Made by a program: the position numbers and the translations under genes. Below the pieces are notes generated by a model. It was not told where the DNA came from and searched no databases. It saw only the letters and a list, made by a program, of their open reading frames with translations. From Leishmania donovani (taxonomy: Eukaryota > Euglenozoa > Kinetoplastea > Trypanosomatida > Trypanosomatidae): a DNA stretch of 64,000 nucleotides. Position 1 is the first letter of the stretch. Each line of letters starts with the position of its first letter. Shown piece after piece: positions 59,868 through 64,000 of the stretch. Location: NCBI RefSeq assembly GCF_000227135.1, contig NC_018263.1, forward strand, positions 2,649,249 through 2,713,248, given 5' to 3'.

Positions 59868-61104
59868 CTTTGATGGAATGATTTAGAAGAACGGAAAAGT
59901 GCGTGTACTACCTGCAGGGCTCATGATCGTAAGTAAAGATCCCGAGGAGGTGATACCACCACAAAAACATATACGTGTTTACACATCAATGCCGAAGAAA
60001 GAGAGATGGAGTAAGGGAGAGAAAAGATTTGCATTCGAAGACAGAGTACGACGGGCAGAGAGCTCCACCACCTCAGCTTTCCTGAGAACCAATCAAAACA
60101 AGAAACACCATCGAAAAATTTCGACAGCGCCATCAGTAATCCCGGTGGGAGCGGGTTCACCACAACTATCTTTCACTTCTCAGCGCGCACATCGATGCAC
60201 CACGCTAAATAACAGTACAAAGATGTATATGTCGATCTTGATTTCTCCTTTGTGTGTCATGCTTCTCATTCGACCCCCAGAAACAAAAAGCAAAAAAAAA
60301 ACGAGATGAAGCAAAGACGAAATCTAACCCTTCCGGTAGAAGTCTATCCAGTATACAGAAAGGAAAAGAAACACACCTGCCTTTCCTTGTTCAAAATCCC
60401 TCCAACGTCCCTCCGAATATTTTTTGCGAAAATAGCGACTAGGTGTCTGATATGGTTGACTGGAGGATGCTAGGCAAAAGGAAGAGAGAAAAAAAATACA
60501 GCATGAAACACAACAAGAAAAAAAAGGCCCAAACAAGAAAAACTGAAGCATCGAGACAAATAGACAAAGGAAAGAGGAAAAAGAGAAACAGGAAGGGAAA
60601 AGCACGCATTTTCCTGAGAGAAAGCACCACGAAGTTCTCTGCTACCGCTCCACCAGCATTGAAAACATACTTTGGTGCAATCGAAAAATCATTCGGCTTT
60701 TCCCTTTCTGATCCATGTTACAGCAGCAGTGTCAACACAAACTCCGTGAAGTTGCATTATTCTTGCGTTTCGACTTTGCAACGAACTCATCTTGAGTGTC
60801 GCACCTACAGGTATGTTTCCGGACAACAGGAAACATGTACAGCAGGGTCGACCTCAGAGATAAAGAGATCCACAAGAGAAGGTTGGACCGTATCTGGCTT
60901 CCTGTTTCCTCTATACATACACATGAAGAACAAGCCAGCGTGCATACCTAAAAGCGAAGAGCAAGGAGGGTGCCAAACACACAAAAACGAAGCTAAGAAG
61001 CACAAAGAAAAAGGCGTCGGAACACGCAAACACAAACAGAAAAGAAGAACCAATAATAAAAAAACGTTCACGATGCGACGGGCTAAGCCGCGCTGCCAAT
61101 CACC
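59868..61104. other. Intergenic region between PSP1 and COX IX genes
   Basis: About 1.24 kb, strongly purine-rich on the plus strand, with A-runs near 60291-60301 and 60490-60496. A 221-codon Lys-rich plus-strand frame (60443-61108) is explained by that bias. The region probably holds the PSP1 3' UTR and the splice signals for COX IX. Confidence 0.5.
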
Positions 61105-61830
61105 TTAGTCGTGATTGCGAAGTTTCTCCATCCAGATACGGCAGCCATATTCGCGGTAGAGTTCTTTCAGAAGCTGCACAAAATCAATCCGTGTCCGTGC
61201 CTCGTAATAAAACGTCAGCTTCTTCTTGTCAAACTGGTACTCGGCATACGCAATCTCCATCGGCAGGCCATGAGAGCGTGCCTTTGCCTGACAGAAGGCA
61301 GCGGCCATCGCCTCAGCGTCTTTCAGATCGGTCGCCCAGTAGTCCACTTCGCGTTGGGTGGCATGACGCAAAATACTCCCGACAGGGCCGGTACGTTCCA
61401 CGTAGGTTTTTTGAGAGTTTGTGTTGATGCGGATCACAACCCCGATATCGATACCTCGGTCGCCCTGAACCACGACGTATTGGCCTTTATCGACCACCAT
61501 CGATGACACATATTCAGCTTGGTGGCACTTGAACTGCACAAGTGTGTTGCAGACCGGTGGACCGCCAGGAGGAGGAGGGGCGCGGTCCTCTTTTTCCTGA
61601 AACAGTTCCTGCACAGGCAGCGTGCAAGCATCTTCCATATCCGCCATCATTTCAGCAGCGGAGTAAGTGCCTGCAGGCAAGCACTGCCACTTGTACGGGT
61701 TGTGTTGAGCAACGCTTTGCCGAACAGTTGCAGGGGATACATGCGCCACGTTTGCCGCCGCGATCTTCCCCTTTGGAGGTTGCGGGAGAGACGCCTGCAC
61801 ATTGGTGATATCTGTCAGCGTGGCAAGCAT
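61105..61830 (-). CDS. PSP1 C-terminal-domain protein
   Basis: A 241-residue protein with the PSP1 C-terminal domain at about residues 100-190 and beyond. The hallmark elements are VQFKCHQAEYVSSM, KGQYVVVQGDRGIDIGVVIRI and KLTFYYEARTRIDFVQLLKELYREYGCRIWMEKL, the last being the invariant KLTFyFeaekRvDFReLvkeLa.ifktRIeM-type end. PSP1-domain proteins are abundant in kinetoplastids and are linked to RNA and translational control; the yeast founder suppresses polymerase-alpha mutants. The N-terminus is unstructured with a PPPPGGPP run near 85-92. The start is the first ATG. Confidence 0.9.
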   Translation of the reverse strand: MLATLTDITNVQASLPQPPKGKIAAANVAHVSPATVRQSVAQHNPYKWQCLPAGTYSAAEMMADMEDACTLPVQELFQEKEDRAPPPPGGPPVCNTLVQFKCHQAEYVSSMVVDKGQYVVVQGDRGIDIGVVIRINTNSQKTYVERTGPVGSILRHATQREVDYWATDLKDAEAMAAAFCQAKARSHGLPMEIAYAEYQFDKKKLTFYYEARTRIDFVQLLKELYREYGCRIWMEKLRNHD

Positions 61831-63925
61831 CTTGTAAACAAATGTATGTATGAAAATGAAATGGTCAAAAAGACGTGTGCGTGTATGAAAACGAAATCAA
61901 ACAGTAGAACTGGTACAATCGTTGAAATCTAGAAAGGTACAGGGAGTTACAAGGCGGAAAAGGATTAGAACTTGCAAAGCCAGGGCGCCTGTAGACCGCT
62001 CTGTAACCATGCATCTACACACTGTGAGTTGCGAGAAGATGAATAGCGTGACGGACAAAAAAAAGAAGAGAGGGCAGAGGGCACGAGGATAAAAAAGGCG
62101 CATGAGGCGGGCTGCTCAGCAGAAGAACCACAGACGCTGACTTGCGCCCCTCAAAGGATGCAACTTTGGGTCGCACCACCCTTTGACATTGGAAGAAATG
62201 ATGCCATTGGAACATCACCACGCGTATATACGCATCAGAGTAGAGGTTAACTACTCCACAAAAAAAATTAGCACAGCATACCAAAGTGGAAACCAGGCGA
62301 CCAGCTACTGCTGTCCCCTCTGCACCACAACGGACAGTAATGCCTATTTGCATCCGTCATTTTCCTCACCGTGAGGCGAAGACACATGCTTTTCTTTATT
62401 TTTTATCACTCCATTCCGTCCAGATGCGCAGACACAGCAGCAAGCGTAAAAAAAAATTCAATCACGCTAACATGCATTCTTGTACAAAAGTGCGTCGACA
62501 CGCTAAGGTCTACGTTTGTTCAACCACGTCATATCATGCAGGGCTCAACATCGTTCCTTTACGCGACGATGCGTCGTAAAGGATAACTGTACCTCGATTA
62601 GGGGGTGCTGCACCGACACGCATTTCTAATCCGCCGAAACCCCCTAGGCCCTATGGAGAAACGGTGCTGCGCCACGCCGATCCACCTCCAGTTACATCTT
62701 CCCCATCAGCTCCAACGAGTTACACAAGAAGAGATGGGCGCAACGGCAGGTACACGCGGTACCCAGCTCGAAAAAAAAAGGGGAAGGGTGTGGAAAACGA
62801 GCAAACACTCACCGGAAATGTGTCGGCGAAACCAGCCTCAGCAGCCACGGGCCGCAACTCCTTCTGCTAACCCCCACCCGCAGCCTCATGCGACCGGTTG
62901 CGAGTACACAAAGCCTTTGCCGAAAGCCGCTCACTAGATCCACTGCAGGATGGAAAAACGATAACTGCACTCGGCGTGCGTTCGCGAACCTCTGTCGACG
63001 ACGCGTGCGCAGTACACGTGTTTTTCAATGCCACAGGGCACCTCTGGGGGAATCCCCTTGAAGGGCGGCTGGAGTGACGCCACGTGTTCGGTTTTGCGTC
63101 GCTGTTCATCATCGGGGGGGGGGGGCGGGCGTGGGCCTTGAAGCCCGGTGCGGCTGCTCACCGACCGAAGGTGACCGCCTTCATCAAATTATCGCGGTGC
63201 CATCTCATGGCTGGAAAACATTTCAGCAGTGCGGTTCTGTAACGCAGGCTCTGCTTCACGGTACAAAAAGATTCGACAAGCCACGTTCACTCTGTGCCCC
63301 CAGTCTTACCTGCTCAGCGGCTTTCAGCTCTGCATCTGCGGCGTTTTATTCTCTGAAAATAGCGAGGCAATGACTCCCGGGTGCAAGCCGCTCGCTACTT
63401 GCTTCGCATCTGCATGCGTTGCGTATGAACGAGTGCTCCGCTTCCAAGATTCACCTCCTGCGAAGGAGGTGGTGTGCTACCGGTGGCCAGCTTGTAGCCC
63501 GCTTGCAACTGACGAGCCATACTGTCGCATGAAGGGCCCTCTTTGAATGAGGACGCTGCGGTGGCCCTGCGTCCCGGTGTGGCGGTGTCTGTGGGGAAGC
63601 TGTGTGGCACTTGGCTGTGGCCTTTTCCTTCGTGAGGGCCTTCGTCGTATGCTCTCCGTTCTCAGGGGATGCGAAATATATCTTTTGCGCAGGGACAAAC
63701 GCTCTTCTTCACCCTTCAGTGCTCGTCCCTCGCCCTCTTTTCTTCCGCTCACTCGTCTGCTGCCTTCTCAAACGCCAGCCTTTGCAGCAGCGCTGAACCG
63801 CCTTGGTCGTGGTTCTCAGTGGCTTTGCGCGCCCCATCTCCGTAGCGGGACGACCACGAGAGAGAGGTTGCTGCGTCTGTGCAGGCGCCGGGGCGCGCAG
63901 CTCGTTGAAGGAGGGGGAGGGACGC
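61831..63925. other. Gene-poor region at the right end
   Basis: About 2.1 kb without a supported gene. It contains a CT-rich stretch on the given strand near 62370-62420, a twelve-base G-run at 63114-63125 and two similar 16-base strings near 62583 and 62963 (see findings). GC rises after 62600 compared with the part next to PSP1, which may mark a decayed element. Open frames on both strands are short and biased. Confidence 0.5.
63114..63125. repeat. Homopolymeric G run
   Basis: Twelve G in a row on the given strand, in a region where consensus errors in length are likely. Confidence 0.9.
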
Positions 63926-64000
63926 CTACTTTTTCTTTTCGTTCGGTGTTCTACTCTTCTTGCCTCCCGTGCTGTGGCGGCGCTTGGGGTGCAGCGGCGC
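63926..64000 (-). CDS. Possible 3' end of a gene entering from the right edge
   Basis: On the minus strand the frame ending with TAG at 63926-63928 is open to the window edge and encodes a basic tail (HPKRRHSTGGKKSRTPNEKKK). A Lys/Arg-rich C-terminus is plausible for a nuclear or ribosomal protein, and the orientation agrees with all other genes. The piece has only 24 codons and another minus frame is open here too, so this is a weak call. Confidence 0.3.
   Translation of the reverse strand, partial: APLHPKRRHSTGGKKSRTPNEKKK

Noticed and set aside
60443..61108. 221-codon plus-strand open frame next to PSP1
   Set aside because: Lys/Arg-rich because the plus strand is purine-rich; it runs into the PSP1 gene end on the opposite strand and shows no domain.
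1..64000. tRNA, rRNA, snRNA, snoRNA cluster, CRISPR array or phage module
   Set aside because: None was recognised on either strand by reading; a covariance-model scan would be needed for small RNAs.

Overview
The window looks like nuclear DNA from a kinetoplastid of the Leishmania group (Leishmaniinae). Every convincing coding region lies on the minus strand, with one uninterrupted frame per gene and no introns. Intergenic DNA is strongly strand-biased: it is purine-rich on the given strand, so the transcribed strand carries the polypyrimidine tracts used for trans-splicing. Several gene families are kinetoplastid-specific, such as the RNA-editing protein KREPA2 and cytochrome oxidase subunit IX. 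Two copies of a roughly 590-bp dispersed repeat resemble the SIDER-type degenerate retroposons of Leishmania. From memory, the order BDF1 - NUP155/NUP144 - CCT-theta - KREPA2 - PDI2 - desaturase - eIF3c - MYST acetyltransferase - COX IX - PSP1 matches a block near the end of L. major chromosome 36 and a block of T. brucei chromosome 10. I could not check this recall, and the species is not determined.

Layout, left to right (transcription runs right to left). Position 1-147 holds the 5' end of a gene that leaves the window. Then comes a gene-poor stretch to about 5.6 kb, with long pyrimidine-rich transcribed-strand tracts, GT microsatellites and a decayed SMYD-like SET-domain pseudogene. From 5.6 to 26.6 kb lie an AFG1-like mitochondrial ATPase, the UFM1 ligase UFL1, a hotdog thioesterase, a SET-domain protein, a repeat copy broken by an assembly gap, an amino-acid transporter, an EF-hand/TMEM65 membrane protein, a small RSA3-like protein, a trifunctional Trl1-type tRNA ligase, a proline/alanine-rich ankyrin protein and an EVE-domain protein. 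From 27 to 45 kb lie a bromodomain factor, the second repeat copy, a small membrane protein, a NUP155-like nucleoporin, an LRR protein, chaperonin CCT8, a ribosomal-L1-domain protein, KREPA2 and a small OB-fold-like protein. From 46 to 62 kb lie PDI2, a front-end fatty-acid desaturase, a coiled-coil protein, a membrane-anchored methyltransferase-like protein, eIF3c, two small proteins (one RRM-like), a MYST acetyltransferase, COX IX and a PSP1-domain protein. The last 2 kb is non-coding except for a possible 3' end of another minus-strand gene.

The genes form part of one polycistronic unit and are not a functional operon. They are mostly housekeeping genes: mitochondrial function and RNA editing, translation and ribosome assembly, ER folding and UFMylation, and chromatin reading and writing. 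I found no tRNA, rRNA, snRNA, CRISPR array, prophage or plasmid module. The items most worth following up are the EF-hand/TMEM65 fusion, the OB-fold-like gene beside KREPA2, the RSA3-like micro-protein, the SET pseudogene, and the sharp change in repeat identity at the assembly gap.
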